Part shown: positions 10,049-19,527 of the stretch, in pieces
Position numbering within the stretch: position 1 is the first letter of the stretch
How the letters are laid out: the number at the start of each line of letters is the position of its first letter
Origin: Streptacidiphilus sp. 4-A2
GTDB lineage: Bacteria; Actinomycetota; Actinomycetes; Streptomycetales; Streptomycetaceae
Direction of reading: 5' to 3'
NCBI GenBank assembly: GCA_014284505.1
Contig: JAAFYY010000001.1
Span: 4,588,001 to 4,652,000, forward strand
Length of the DNA stretch: 64,000 nucleotides
Program-made: the position numbers and the translations under genes
The notes under the pieces: model-generated
The model's database searches: none
Seen by the model: the letters and a program-made list of their open reading frames with translations, nothing else
Told to the model about the DNA's origin: nothing

Positions 10049-10995
10049 TCAGCTCTCGGAGCGGATGATCTCCAGCGCGCGGGCCAGATCCTGCGGGTAC
10101 TCGCTGCGGAAGACCACCCACTCGCCACTGGAGGGGTGCTCGAAGCCCAGCTCCACGGCGTGCAGCCACTGCCGGGACAGACCCAGCCGCTTGGACAGGG
10201 TCGGGTCCGCGCCGTAGGTGAGGTCGCCGACGCAGGGGTGGCGCAGCGCCGACATGTGCACCCGGATCTGGTGGGTGCGGCCGGTCTCCAGCTTGATGTC
10301 GAGCAGCGAGGCCGCGCGGAAGGCCTCGATCAGGTCGTAGTGGGTGACCGAGGGCTTGCCGCTGGCGACCACGGCCCACTTCCAGTCGCTGCTGGGGTGC
10401 CGGTCGATGGGCGCGTCCCGGTCCCGGACATCGGGTCGGGGTGGCCCTGGACCAGGGCGTTGTACTTCTTCTCCACCACCCGGTCGCGGAACTGCTGCTT
10501 GAGCGAGGTGTAGGCCGCCTCGGACTTGGCGACCGCCATCAGCCCGGAGGTGCCCACGTCCAGCCGGTGCACCACGCCCTGCCGCTCGGAGGCGCCGGAG
10601 GTGGAGATCCGGTAGCCGGCGCCGGCCAGTCCGCCGATGACGGTCGGGCCGGTCCAGCCGGGGCTGGGGTGGGCGGCGACGCCCACCGGCTTGTCCACCA
10701 CCACGATGTGCTCGTCGTCGTAGACGATCGCCATGTTGTCGATCCGCTCGGCGACCACCTGCACCGGCGCCGGCGGGGCCGGGATCTCGACCTCCAGCCA
10801 GGAACCGGCGATCACCCGGTCGGACTTGCCGACGGTCGAGCCGTCCACGGTGACCTTGCCCTCAGCGGCCAGTTCGGCGGCCTTGGTGCGGGAGAAGCCG
10901 AACATCCGGGCGATAGCGGCGTCGACACGCTCGCCCTCAAGGCCGTCGGGCACGGGAAGACTGCGGAGCTGAGGATCGGTGTCGGTGGTCACCAT
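10049..10995 (-). CDS. RluA/RluD-family 23S rRNA pseudouridine synthase, one frameshift
   Basis: Converts uridine to pseudouridine in large-subunit rRNA. An N-terminal S4 RNA-binding domain (residues about 18-80) precedes the catalytic domain, which contains HRLDVGTSGLM with the nucleophilic Asp. The C-terminal half has GRTHQIRVHMSALRHPCVGD, typical of the family. The frame breaks near 10425: restoring one base there gives DAPIDRHPSSDWKWAVVASG and joins the 10998- and 10372-starting pieces. ATG at 10995 is chosen; GTG codons at 10998 and 10992 are alternatives and there is no clear ribosome binding site. It lies just downstream of lspA on the same strand, the usual Streptomyces order. Confidence 0.85.
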
Positions 10996-11047
10996 CACGA
11001 GTATGCCGGATGGCGGCGACGCCGCCCGCCACCAGCTCCGGCGGCGG

Positions 11048-11688
11048 TCAGCTGTCCGAACCCTCGCCGTCCGCGGCCGGAGCGGCCTCGGCGCGGGGGC
11101 CGCCCTGCACCGAGCCGTCCGGGTTGGTGCCGAGGAAGGAGAGGACGACCACCAGGATGCCGCCGCAGACGATCGCCGAGTCGGCCAGGTTGAACACCGC
11201 GAAGTGCTTCACCGAGATGAAGTCCACCACCGCGCCGCGGAAGGTGGCCGGCGCCCGGAAGATCCGGTCGGTGAGGTTGCCGAAGGCCCCGCCCAGCAGC
11301 AGCCCGAGCGCGATCGCCCAGGGCAGGCTGTACAGCTTGCGGGCGAGCCGGCAGATGACCACCACGACGGTGGTGGCGATGATCGTGAACACGATGGTCA
11401 TCGCCGCACCCATGCCGAAGGCGGCGCCGGGGTTGCGGGTGGCCTGGAGCATCACCCAGTCACCGAAGACGTGGATCGGGTTGTGGCCCTCCAGCCTGGC
11501 GACCACCAGCAGCTTGCTGCCGAGGTCGAGCAGGTAGGCGCACAGGGCCACGGTCAGCAGCACACCGATCCGGCGCCTGCGCCGCGCCGGGACCAGCGCC
11601 TCCGCGCCGTCGGCGGCCGAGGGGACCCGCCCACCGGGGCCTTCTGGAAACCTGGGGTACTGATGATGCGCTCCGCTGCAGCGAGTCG
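11048..11688 (-). CDS. lspA: prolipoprotein signal peptidase (signal peptidase II), N-terminal frameshift
   Basis: Aspartic membrane protease that cleaves lipoprotein signal peptides after diacylglyceryl modification. Four membrane helices are visible, beginning RIGVLLTVALCAYLLDLGSK. The catalytic Asp residues sit in NLTDRIF and FNLADSAI. The C-terminus is a short Ala/Glu tail. The N-terminus is damaged: the Streptomyces-like AAAERIISTPG lies in a different frame from the rest, with a shift around 11640-11670, and no ATG or GTG stands in a suitable place, so the start coordinate is approximate. It sits between the TraR/DksA gene and the pseudouridine synthase, all on the minus strand. Confidence 0.85.
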
Positions 11689-11816
11689 AGTCGTGTGGAC
11701 CTTCGCCCTTGAGCCTACGGTACGACGCCTCCCCGGGAGGGAGTGGCCGCCGCCGCTCTCCCGCCGTGTGCTGCCGCGTTCCCGCTCCGCCGCGCGGTGG
11801 CCGCCGCCGACCGGCC

Positions 11817-12392
11817 CTACCTGCGCTCCTGCTTCTGCTTGCACTGGACACAGAGCGTGGCCCGGGGGAACGCCTGCACCCGGGCCTTGCCGATCGGCTG
11901 CCCGCAGGACTCGCAGAGCCCGAAGCCGGTCCCGGCCAGCCGCAGCAGCGCCCGCTCGGTCTGCTCCAGCATCTCCCTGGCGTTGGCGGCCAGCGACAGC
12001 TCGTGCTCCCGGGAGATGTTCTTGGTCCCGGCGTCCACCTGGTCGTCGCCCGCGCCGTCACCGGAGTCCCGCATCAGGCCGCTGACGGCCTCCTCGGAGT
12101 TCTGGATCTCGGTGCGCAGGGTGTCGGCCTCGCCGCGCAGCTGCTCCTGGAGCCCGGCGACCTCGGCCCCGGTCCACGGGTCCTCGCCGGGGCGCACCGG
12201 CAGGGCGCCGGGCTCCGGCTCGGCGGCCGGCGCCACCGCCACCGGGGTGACCCGGGCCCGGGCCGCGGCCGGCTTGGCGGTGGCCGCGCTGGTCTTGTAC
12301 CTGACGGCCGCCTCCCCCGGTTCGACCGCGGTCACCCCGAGGACCCCGGTCCGACACGCACGAGCAGCCCCGCTCCTTGCCTTGTCCGCCAT
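11817..12392 (-). CDS. TraR/DksA-family zinc-finger protein
   Basis: 191 residues. An Ala/Pro-rich N-terminal half (to about residue 75) is followed by a predicted coiled-coil hairpin (about 80-150) and a C4 zinc finger, GLCESCGQPIGKARV then LCVQCKQ. DksA-like proteins enter the RNA polymerase secondary channel and modulate initiation, often with ppGpp; actinobacterial members of this neighbourhood are little characterised. No conserved DxxDxA tip motif is obvious, so a strict DksA function is not implied. It is intact and read away from ileS. A GTGAC-N4-GTCAC dyad lies about 50 bases upstream. Confidence 0.8.
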   Translation of the reverse strand: MADKARSGAARACRTGVLGVTAVEPGEAAVRYKTSAATAKPAAARARVTPVAVAPAAEPEPGALPVRPGEDPWTGAEVAGLQEQLRGEADTLRTEIQNSEEAVSGLMRDSGDGAGDDQVDAGTKNISREHELSLAANAREMLEQTERALLRLAGTGFGLCESCGQPIGKARVQAFPRATLCVQCKQKQERR

Positions 12393-12441
12393 GCCTCAGA
12401 CCCCTTCACGCCGCAACGGTTCAGTGCCGGAAAGATAATGC

Positions 12442-12455
12442 GTGACAAACGTCAC
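12442..12455. promoter_or_regulatory. GTGAC-AAAC-GTCAC dyad in the dksA-like/ileS divergent region
   Basis: A perfect 5-bp inverted repeat fits the pattern GTG-N6-GNCAC reported for Streptomyces Crp binding sites. It is 50 bases upstream of the TraR/DksA start and about 160 bases upstream of the putative ileS transcript start. Short palindromes occur by chance in GC-rich DNA, so this is only a candidate operator. Confidence 0.3.
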
Positions 12456-12603
12456 CACAATGAGACATACCGCAGCACACCCCATGGCTCACTCCCCGGA
12501 TGTGTGCCCAGAACGTCACCCGATAATCGCCTTCGGTCATCGTTACCGGCGCGTCGCCCGGCGCACTGGGCCGCAGCGGAGCGAAAAACGGCTCGCCCCG
12601 CGC

Positions 12604-12609
12604 TATAGA
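12604..12609 (+). promoter_or_regulatory. -10-like element of the ileS T-box transcript
   Basis: TATAGA sits about 10 bases before the first conserved leader bases and is the only AT-rich hexamer nearby. No good -35 element is seen at the expected distance (around 12581). The inferred transcript start is near 12616. Confidence 0.35.
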
Positions 12610-12614
12610 CTGGC

Positions 12615-12860
12615 CCCGCAAGGCGTGGATGGGGACGAGTACCGCGGTACGCAGCCGAGAGCGACCCAGGGGCGGTGGAAGCCTGGGGGTGTGCGCCACG
12701 GGAAGATCACCCCGGAGCCGCCGGAGGAAAGGCTCCCGGTGACCGGAGCCGAGTAGAACCGGCAGCGACCCCTAATGAGGGGGCCGTGCGAGTCCGCACG
12801 GCCAAGGAGGGTGGTACCGCGGGGCCCTGGCCTCGTCCCTCCGTCGGAAGCCGAATGCTG
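12615..12860 (+). ncRNA. T-box leader of ileS (actinobacterial type)
   Basis: Transfer-RNA-sensing leader RNA that responds to uncharged tRNA-Ile. The T-box core AAGGAGGGTGGTACCGCGG lies at 12804-12822, directly after a perfect 9-bp stem (12782-12790 with 12795-12803, loop AGTC) acting as stem III. An isoleucine ATC codon at 12706-12708, in GGAAGATCACC, is the likely specifier. The leader is short and no poly-T terminator follows. CCCTCC at 12837-12842 can pair either with GGAGGG (12806-12811) in the T-box or with the GGAGG ribosome binding site at 12883-12887. This suggests control at translation initiation, as known for actinobacterial ileS T-boxes. Confidence 0.88.
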
Positions 12861-12893
12861 AACGCCGCACTCTCGCGCCGCCGGAGGACCCGT

Positions 12894-15800
12894 ATGACCC
12901 AGTACCGCCCTGTACCCGCCCAGGTGGACCTGCCCGCACTGGAACACGGGATCCTGTCCTTCTGGCAGGACGGCAAGATCTTCCAGCGCACCCTGGAGCA
13001 GTCCGGGGGCCGGCCCGAGTGGGTCTTCTACGAGGGCCCGCCGACCGCCAACGGCATGCCCGGCGCGCACCACATCGAGGCCCGGGTCTTCAAGGACGTC
13101 TTCCCCGGTACAAGACCATGAAGGGCTACCACGTGGCCCGCAAGGCCGGGTGGGACTGCCACGGCCTGCCGGTGGAGCTGGCCGTCGAGAAGGAGCTGGG
13201 CTTCTCCGGCAAGCAGGACATCGAGGCGTACGGCGTCGCCGAGTTCAACGCCAAGTGCCGCGAGTCGGTGACCCGGCACACCGACGCCTTCGCCACCCTC
13301 ACCAACCGCATGGGCTACTGGGTCGACCTGGACGACGCCTACCGCACCATGGACCCGGACTACATCCAGTCGGTGTGGTGGTCGCTGAAGCAGATCTCGA
13401 CCAAGGGGCTGCTGGTCCAGGACTTCCGGGTGGCGCCTGGTGCCCGCGCTGCGGCACCGGCCTGTCCGACCACGAGCTGGCCCAGGGCTACGAGACCGTG
13501 GTCGACCCCTCGGTCTATGTCCGCTTCCCGCTGACCTCGGGCCCGCTGGCGGGCGACGCGGCCATGCTGGTGTGGACCACCACCCCGTGGACGCTGGTCT
13601 CCAACGTCGCCGTGGCCGCCCACCCCGAGGTGACCTATGTGGTCGCCACCGACGGCAACGAGCGGCTGGTGGTGGCCGAGCCGCTGCTGGCCAAGTCGCT
13701 GGGTGAGGGCTGGGAGGCCACCGGCGAGCGCTTCACCGGCGCCGAGATGGAGCGCTGGACCTACCAGCGTCCGTTCGAGCTGATCCCGGTGGACGGCGCG
13801 CACTTCGTGGTCAACGCCGGCTACGTGACCACCGAGGACGGCTCCGGCCTGGTCCACCAGGCACCCGCCTTCGGCGCGGACGACCTGGCGACCTGCCGCG
13901 GCTACGGGCTGCCGATGGTCAACCCGGTGCTCGCCGACGGCACCTTCGAGCCCGATCTGCCGCTGGTCGGCGGGCAGTTCTTCAAGAAGGCCGACGAGAC
14001 CCTGGTCGCCGACCTGGCGGCACGCGGACGGCTGTTCCGGCACGTGCCCTACGAGCACAGCTACCCGCACTGCTGGCGCTGCCACACCGCGCTGCTCTAC
14101 TACGCGCAGCCGTCCTGGTACGTGCGCACCACCGCGGTCAAGGACGCGATGCTGCGCGAGAACGAGCGGACCAACTGGTTCCCGGAGACCGTCAAGCACG
14201 GGCGGTTCGGCGACTGGCTGACCAACAACATCGACTGGGCGCTGTCGCGCAACCGCTACTGGGGCACCCCGCTGCCGATCTGGCGCTGCGAGGAGGGCCA
14301 CCTCAGCTGCGTCGGCTCGCTGGCCGAGCTGTCCGAGCTGACCGGCCGCGACCTGTCCGACCTGGACCCGCACCGCCCTACATCGACGAGGTCACCTTCC
14401 CCTGCACCAGCTGCGGCCGGCCGGCCGAGCGGGTGCCCGAGGTGATCGACGCCTGGTACGACTCGGGCTCCATGCCGTTCGCGCAGTACGGCTACCCGCT
14501 GAAGAACGCCGACCTGTTCGAGAAGCGCTACCCGGCGCAGTTCATCTCCGAGGCGATCGACCAGACCCGCGGCTGGTTCTACACGCTGATGGCGGTCGGC
14601 ACCCTGGTCTTCGACAAGTCCTCCTACGAGAACGTGGTCTGCCTCGGGCACATCCTGGCCGAGGACGGCCGGAAGATGTCCAAGCACCTGGGCAACATCC
14701 TGGAGCCCATCTCGCTGATGGACCAGCACGGCGCGGACGCCGTGCGCTGGTTCATGGCGGCCGGCGGCTCGCCCTGGTCGGCGCGCCGGGTCGGCCACAA
14801 CACCATCCAGGAAGTGGTCCGCAAGACCCTGCTGACCTACTGGAACACCGTCGCCTTCCAGGCCCTGTACGCCCGCACCGCCGGCTGGGCCCCCTCCGCC
14901 GCCGACCCCCTCCCGGCCGACCGCCCGCTGCTGGACCGGTGGCTGCTGTCCGAGCTGAACATCCTGGTCGGCGCGGTGGACGAGGCGCTGGAGGGCTTCG
15001 ACACCCAGCGGGCCGGCAAGCTGCTCTCGGCCTTTGTCGACGACCTCTCCAACTGGTACGTCCGGCGCGGCCGCAGGCGCTTCTGGCAGGGCGAGCCGGC
15101 CGCGCTGCGGACCCTGCACGAGGCGCTGGAGACAGTGACCCGGCTGATGGCCCCGCTCACCCCGTTCATCACCGAACGGGGTTTGGCAGGACTGGTGGTC
15201 CGGTGGACCCGGCCGCCCCGGCCTCGGTCCACCTGGCCGACTTCCCCGTGGTCGACCAGGCCCTGGTCGACCCGGAGCTGTCCCGGCACATGGTGCTGGT
15301 CCGGCGGCTGGTCGAGCTCGGCCGGGCGACCCGGGCCGACTCCGGGGTGAAGACCCGCCAGCCGCTCTCCCGCGCGCTGATCGCGGCCCAGGGCTACCAG
15401 GAGCTGCCCGCCGAACTGCTGGCGCAGATCGCCGAGGAGCTCAACGTCACCGCACTGGGGTCGCTCTCCGAGGTCGGCGGTTCGCTGGTGGACACCACCG
15501 CCAAGGCCAACTTCCGGGCCCTGGGCAAGCGCTTCGGCAAGGGTGTGCAGGAGGTCGCCAAGGCGGTCGCCGCCGCCGACGCCGCCGCGCTGGCCACGGC
15601 GCTGCGCACCACCGGCAGCGCCACCGTCGAGCTGGACGGCAGCCCGGTCGAGCTCTCCCCGGACGAGGTGATCATCACCGAGACGCCGCGCGAGGGCTGG
15701 GCGGTCGCCAACGAGTCCGGCGCGACCGTGGCGCTGGACCTGCACATCACTCCGGAACTGCGGCTGGCCGGGCTCGCCCGGGACGCCATCCGGCAGGTGC

Positions 15801-16021
15801 AGGAGGCCCGCAAGAACAGCGGCCTGGACGTCGCCGACCGGATCGCGCTGCGCTATCTGGCCGCCGACGCGGAGACCGGCGAGGCGCTGGCCGCGCACGC
15901 GGCGCTGATCGCGGACGAGGTGCTGGCCACCGACTTCGCCGCCGGGGAGGCGGACTGGGCCGGGGCCACCGCGTTCGCCGACGAGGCGCTGGGGCTGACC
16001 TTCTGGCTGCGGAAGGTCTGA
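12894..16021 (+). CDS. ileS: isoleucyl-tRNA synthetase, four frameshift sites
   Basis: Class I synthetase of about 1043 residues that charges tRNA-Ile; cytoplasmic and essential. ATG at 12894 follows GGAGG at 12883-12887. The ATP site has the HIGH-equivalent TANGMPGAHH near residue 60 and the KMSKS-equivalent GRKMSKHLGN. CPRCGTG and CTSCGRP are zinc-type cysteine pairs, and an anticodon-binding C-terminal domain follows. Frames change at about 13108 (one C missing in CCCC), 13436 (GCGCCTGG lacks one C), 14378 (CGCCCTAC lacks one C) and 15180-15220 (one extra G, two missing C). Corrected text reads FPRYKTMKGYH, VAPWCPRCG, HRPYIDEVTFP and TERVWQDLVVPVD. An essential gene cannot be this broken, so these are read as sequence errors. 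Confidence 0.95.
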
Positions 16022-16051
16022 GCCGCCCGAGCCGCCCGGCAGGGACACGAC

Positions 16052-16096
16052 GACGGCGGGGCCGGTGGAGCTGATCGCTCCACCGGCCCCGCCGTC
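16052..16096 (+). terminator. transcription terminator hairpin after ileS
   Basis: A perfect 19-bp inverted repeat (16052-16070 with 16078-16096, 7-base loop) starts 31 bases after the ileS stop and is followed by TTGG. Streptomyces terminators often lack a long U-run. It separates ileS from the convergent divIVA gene. Confidence 0.8.
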
Positions 16097-16161
16097 TTGG
16101 TTGTGACCCGCTGTCGTAGGCGTGACCCCGCTGTCGGGGTGCCCGTTCGCGGAAACACATG

Positions 16162-16200
16162 CGTCGGCCCCCTGCTGGAACGTTCCAGCAGGGGCCGACG
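16162..16200 (-). terminator. terminator hairpin after divIVA
   Basis: A near-perfect 19-bp palindrome centred on GAACGTTC, with one bulged C in the 16167-16172 run, lies 82 bases beyond the divIVA stop. It probably ends the minus-strand transcript and can act in both directions together with the hairpin at 16052. Confidence 0.65.
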
Positions 16201-16281
16201 TGGTCTGCCGCGGGTCGGGCCGGCCGTCTGGGAAGCGGTCAGCCCTGGACCCGGCAACCGGGTTCTGGCCTGCGTCGCAGG

Positions 16282-17542
16282 TCAGCCCTCATCGTCCTGG
16301 TCGATCAGGAAGCCACGCATCGGCTGCGGGGCCTGCTGCAGCGGCGGCTGCGGACGGACCGCGGCCATCGGCTGCGTCATCGCCGGAGCCATCTGCTGCT
16401 GCCCACCGGAGGTCTGGTGCTGCTGGGCACCGGTGTTGAAGCTGTTGCCGCCGAAGCTGGGCTGACCGCCGAAGGTCTGGCCGCTGCCACCGCCGAAGCT
16501 GGGCTGGCCGCCGAAGGTCTGACCGCCACCGCCACTCATCGGGGAGGCACCCACCGGGGTCATCGCGGGCTGCGGAATCGCCGCCGGGGCAGCGAGGCCG
16601 TGGCCGGCTGACGGGACGGCGCGAGCGAGTCGTCCGCCTGCGACTCCAGCTGGCGCAGCTGGGTCTCCAGGTAGGACTTGAGCCGGGTCCGGTACTCACG
16701 CTCGAAGGCACGCAGGTCCTCGACCTTGCGCTCCAGGGTGGCGCGGGCGGACTCCAGCGAGCCCATGGCGACCCGGTGCTTCTCCTGGGCGTCCCGCTCC
16801 AGGGCGTCAGCCTTGGCACGGGCGTCGCGCTCCAGGCCCTCGGCGCGGCTGCGGGCCTCGCCGACGATCTTGTTGGCCTCGGAACGGGCCTCGGCGATCG
16901 CCTGGTCCGCGGTCTGCTGGGCCAGGCCCAGGACGCGGGCCGCGCTGTCGCCGCCGGGGCTCTGCTGCTGCTGCGGGAACGGCTGCTGCATCTGCTGCAT
17001 CTGCGGCGGCATCTGCTGCTGCATCGGCTGGAGCTGACCGCCCATCTGCTGCGGCTGGCCCATCTGGCCGACAAAGCCCTGCTGGCCGCCCATGGTGCCG
17101 CCCTGGAGCTGCGGCGGACCCTGGAGCTGCGGGGCACCGGGCAGCTGCGGAGCGCTCGGCAGCTGCGGCGGGCCGGGGTGGCCCATCTGCTGCTGGGCGG
17201 GCTGCATCTGCGTCTGCTGCATCTGCTGCTGTTGCTGCTGCTGCGACTGCATCTGCGGCGGCATGCCCTGCTGCGGGACCGGCGGGCCGGATATGGCCGC
17301 CGGAACGGGGGGGCCGGAACGCTGGTGCTGGTCCTGCTCCTTGCGGAGGTTCTGCTGGTTCTGAGCGGCGGCGCGCGTCGCGGCCGCGAGCTTGGCCCGC
17401 AGGTCCTCGTTCTCGCGCAGCAGTCGCGTCAGCTCTCCTTCGACCTCGTCGAGGAAGGCATCGACCTCGTCCTCGTCATAGCCTTCGCGAGGCGGACGGT
17501 CGTGAACTGCTTGTTCCGCACGTCCTCGGGGGTCAATGGCAT
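16282..17542 (-). CDS. divIVA: DivIVA/Wag31-type polar growth protein, two frameshifts
   Basis: Coiled-coil scaffold that marks hyphal tips and directs polar wall growth in Streptomyces. ATG at 17542 begins MPLTPEDVRNKQFTTVRL, the membrane-binding DivIVA N-domain. A first coiled coil follows (LTRLLRENEDLRAKLAAATR). Then comes an unusually long Gln/Met/Pro/Gly-rich linker containing seven consecutive Gln, a long second coiled coil (about ARVLGLAQQTADQAIAEARS onward) and a Gly/Gln tail with two copies of QTFGGQPSFGG ending DQDDEG. Frames change near 17490 (one C missing, restoring TVRLREGYDEDEVDAFLDE) and near 16592 (one base missing, restoring SLPAAIPQPAMTPVG). It is the first gene after the convergent ileS and the distal gene of the minus-strand division cluster. 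Confidence 0.9.
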
Positions 17543-17589
17543 CTCTTCACCTCAACGTGATCGTTCGGACTGCCGGACGTCTGCGTGGT

Positions 17590-17874
17590 TCACAGAACCT
17601 CCACGACGGAGATCAGGATCAATACAGTGATCATCAGTACGAGGAAGGACAGGTCGAGCGCCACGCTCCCAAGGCGCAGCGGCGGAATGTACCGCCGCAG
17701 GAACTTGAGTGGGGGGTCGGTGACGGTGTAGATGCATTCGAGCACGACGATCATCGCGCGGCCCGGCTGCCAGTCACGCGCCAACTGGCGCACCCAGTCC
17801 ATCACCAGACGGGCGAGCAGGATCCCGAGGAAGCAGTACAGCACGATGTACAGACCTGCCCATACGACGTTCAC
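17590..17874 (-). CDS. YggT-family membrane protein
   Basis: 94-residue membrane protein with two hydrophobic hairpins: VVWAGLYIVLYCFLGILLAR, and SVALDLSFLVLMITVLILIS near the C-terminus. The family is conserved beside sepF and divIVA in Gram-positive bacteria and is thought to assist division or membrane processes; no enzymatic role is known. The GTG at 17874 is chosen because conserved sequence begins there; the frame is open further upstream to 17940 but with no conserved residues. It is intact and lies between sepF and divIVA on the same strand. Confidence 0.8.
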   Translation of the reverse strand: MNVVWAGLYIVLYCFLGILLARLVMDWVRQLARDWQPGRAMIVVLECIYTVTDPPLKFLRRYIPPLRLGSVALDLSFLVLMITVLILISVVEVL

Positions 17875-17981
17875 CGCCGCTCCCCTCGTCTCGCTCGGTC
17901 CATCAGTCCTCCGCCCGCCCGCCGGGAGCGATTCGATCACTACCCGGCGTCACGTGATCCACACGTATCGTCCTGCCCTGG

Positions 17982-18557
17982 TCAGCTCTGGTTGAAGAAC
18001 CCACCCTCGGCAATCCTGGCCTTGTCCTCCGCCGTGACATCGACGTTAGCAGGAGAGAGCAGGAACACTTTCTGCGTCACACGCTCGATGCTTCCATGGA
18101 GGCCGAAGACCAGTCCAGCCGCGAAGTCTACGAGGCGTTTGGCGTCCGTGTCGTCCATCTCCGTGAGATTCATGATCACGGGGGTGCTCTCACGGAAGTG
18201 TTCCCCGATGGTACGGGCCTCGTTGTAGGTCCGCGGGTGCAGCGTTGTGATGCGGTAGGGCTCACGCTCGGAGGCGGCCTTGGACATGATCACCGGGGCG
18301 CTCTTCTCAACATGTCGACGTTCTGGTGTGATGGACGACACTGGCGCCATCCGGGGTTCGGAACGCATCGGCGCCACAAAGGGGGTCGGCGCGGTGGGTG
18401 CGGGGACGGGTCGGGGCACCTCCTCGGTGCGTCCGGTTCGCAACGGCTCGGGCTCGGGGCCGTAGTCCTCGTCGTCCGGGTCGTAGCTCTGGACGTCGTA
18501 GCCATCGTCCTCCAAGAGGCCGAGGTAGATCGCCATCTTGCGCACAGCGCCGGCCAT
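17982..18557 (-). CDS. sepF: cell division protein SepF
   Basis: 191-residue FtsZ partner that anchors the Z-ring to the membrane. The N-terminal amphipathic helix MAGAVRKMAIYLGL binds membrane. An acidic, Pro-rich linker (residues 20-80) precedes the globular C-domain (about 95-180) with PRTYNEARTIGEHFRESTPV and RLVDFAAGLVFGLHG. ATG at 18557 is preferred over an in-frame start at 18596 because it exposes the canonical membrane helix; AGGAG lies just upstream. It is intact. Actinobacteria lack FtsA and ZipA, so SepF is the main Z-ring tether. Confidence 0.93.
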   Translation of the reverse strand: MAGAVRKMAIYLGLLEDDGYDVQSYDPDDEDYGPEPEPLRTGRTEEVPRPVPAPTAPTPFVAPMRSEPRMAPVSSITPERRHVEKSAPVIMSKAASEREPYRITTLHPRTYNEARTIGEHFRESTPVIMNLTEMDDTDAKRLVDFAAGLVFGLHGSIERVTQKVFLLSPANVDVTAEDKARIAEGGFFNQS

Positions 18558-18726
18558 ACTCCTGTCCTCCGCTCTTTGGTGGATCGACTTTGTCACCGGT
18601 ACGCGCCCGTCGGATGTCGCTCAGTGCGGCGGAGTGGTTCCACGATCCACGGTCTGCCCCTTCCATGAAGGGGAGATTCCTACTTGTCCTGATTTGTTCT
18701 GCGATCTGATCTTCTACCCGGTGACG

Positions 18727-19527
18727 TTACCCGAGGGGTGGCCGCGCACCCAGTACCGCCGTTCCGACGCGCACATGTGTCGCTCCGGCCATGATGGCCT
18801 GTTCCAGGTCGCCACTCATCCCTGCGGAGACCATCGTGGCAGCAGGATGCACCTCCCGTACACGGGATGCGATTTCCGCGAGCCGCCCGAAAGCGCCGAG
18901 CGGGTTTCCGGCGAACCTGCCGAGCAGCGGCGCGACAGCCATCACACCGTCAAGTCGCAAGCCAGGGGCGGCTGCCAGCGCATCCGCCAGGGCCGGCACC
19001 TCACTCGGCAGCGCCCCGCCGCGGCCCGCGCCGAATTCACCCTCTCCGGGTTCCTGGCCGAGGTCGACCTGGATCAGGCAGCCCAATGGCGGGCGCCCCG
19101 CATTCAGGACTCCGGCCGAGAGTGCCGTCACCAGTCGCATCCGGTCAACCGAATGCACTCGGTCGGCGTACCGGAGAACAGAACGGACCTTATTTGTCTG
19201 CAATTGGCCGACAAAATGCCAGCTGAGTGACAGGTCGTGACATTCTGCGGCTTTTGCCGCCGCTTCCTGGTCGCGGTTCTCGGCGACATCACGAACCCCG
19301 AGCCCGCTCAGCAGTCTGACGTCGGAGGCCGGGTAGGTCTTGGTGACCACCACCAGGGTGACCTCGTCGCGCGAGCGCCCGGCGGCGGCGCACGCCGCGG
19401 CGACGCGCTGCTCCACCGCGGTGAGGTTGGCCGCCAGCTCCCGGCTGCGGGCCGCCTGCCCGGCCGCCGCGGCCGGTTCGCCGGGAATGCCGGAACTGCC
19501 CGGTGTCCCGTGCCGGTTGTCGGTCAT
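18727..19527 (-). CDS. YggS-type pyridoxal phosphate homeostasis protein
   Basis: 266-residue PLP-binding protein of the alanine racemase fold type III, non-catalytic, buffering vitamin B6 and amino acid metabolism. The PLP lysine is in LVVVTKTYPASDV; WHFVGQLQTNKV and SAGMSGDLEQAI are family signatures. It starts inside the pgeF stop (ATGA overlap at 19524-19527), so translation of the two is coupled. An N-terminal Gly/Pro/Ala extension of about 25 residues precedes the conserved part. It is intact. Confidence 0.88.
   Translation of the reverse strand: MTDNRHGTPGSSGIPGEPAAAAGQAARSRELAANLTAVEQRVAAACAAAGRSRDEVTLVVVTKTYPASDVRLLSGLGVRDVAENRDQEAAAKAAECHDLSLSWHFVGQLQTNKVRSVLRYADRVHSVDRMRLVTALSAGVLNAGRPPLGCLIQVDLGQEPGEGEFGAGRGGALPSEVPALADALAAAPGLRLDGVMAVAPLLGRFAGNPLGAFGRLAEIASRVREVHPAATMVSAGMSGDLEQAIMAGATHVRVGTAVLGARPPLG

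Noticed and set aside
12894..16021. ileS pieces as separate short genes or a real pseudogene
   Set aside because: All IleRS domains occur in order, breaks are repaired by single G/C bases, and the gene is essential with an intact T-box; no second ileS is visible in the window.
16776..17630. Leu-rich plus-strand frame opposite divIVA that looks like membrane helices
   Set aside because: It is the reverse complement of CAG/CTG-rich Gln codons in divIVA; Leu repeats are an artefact.
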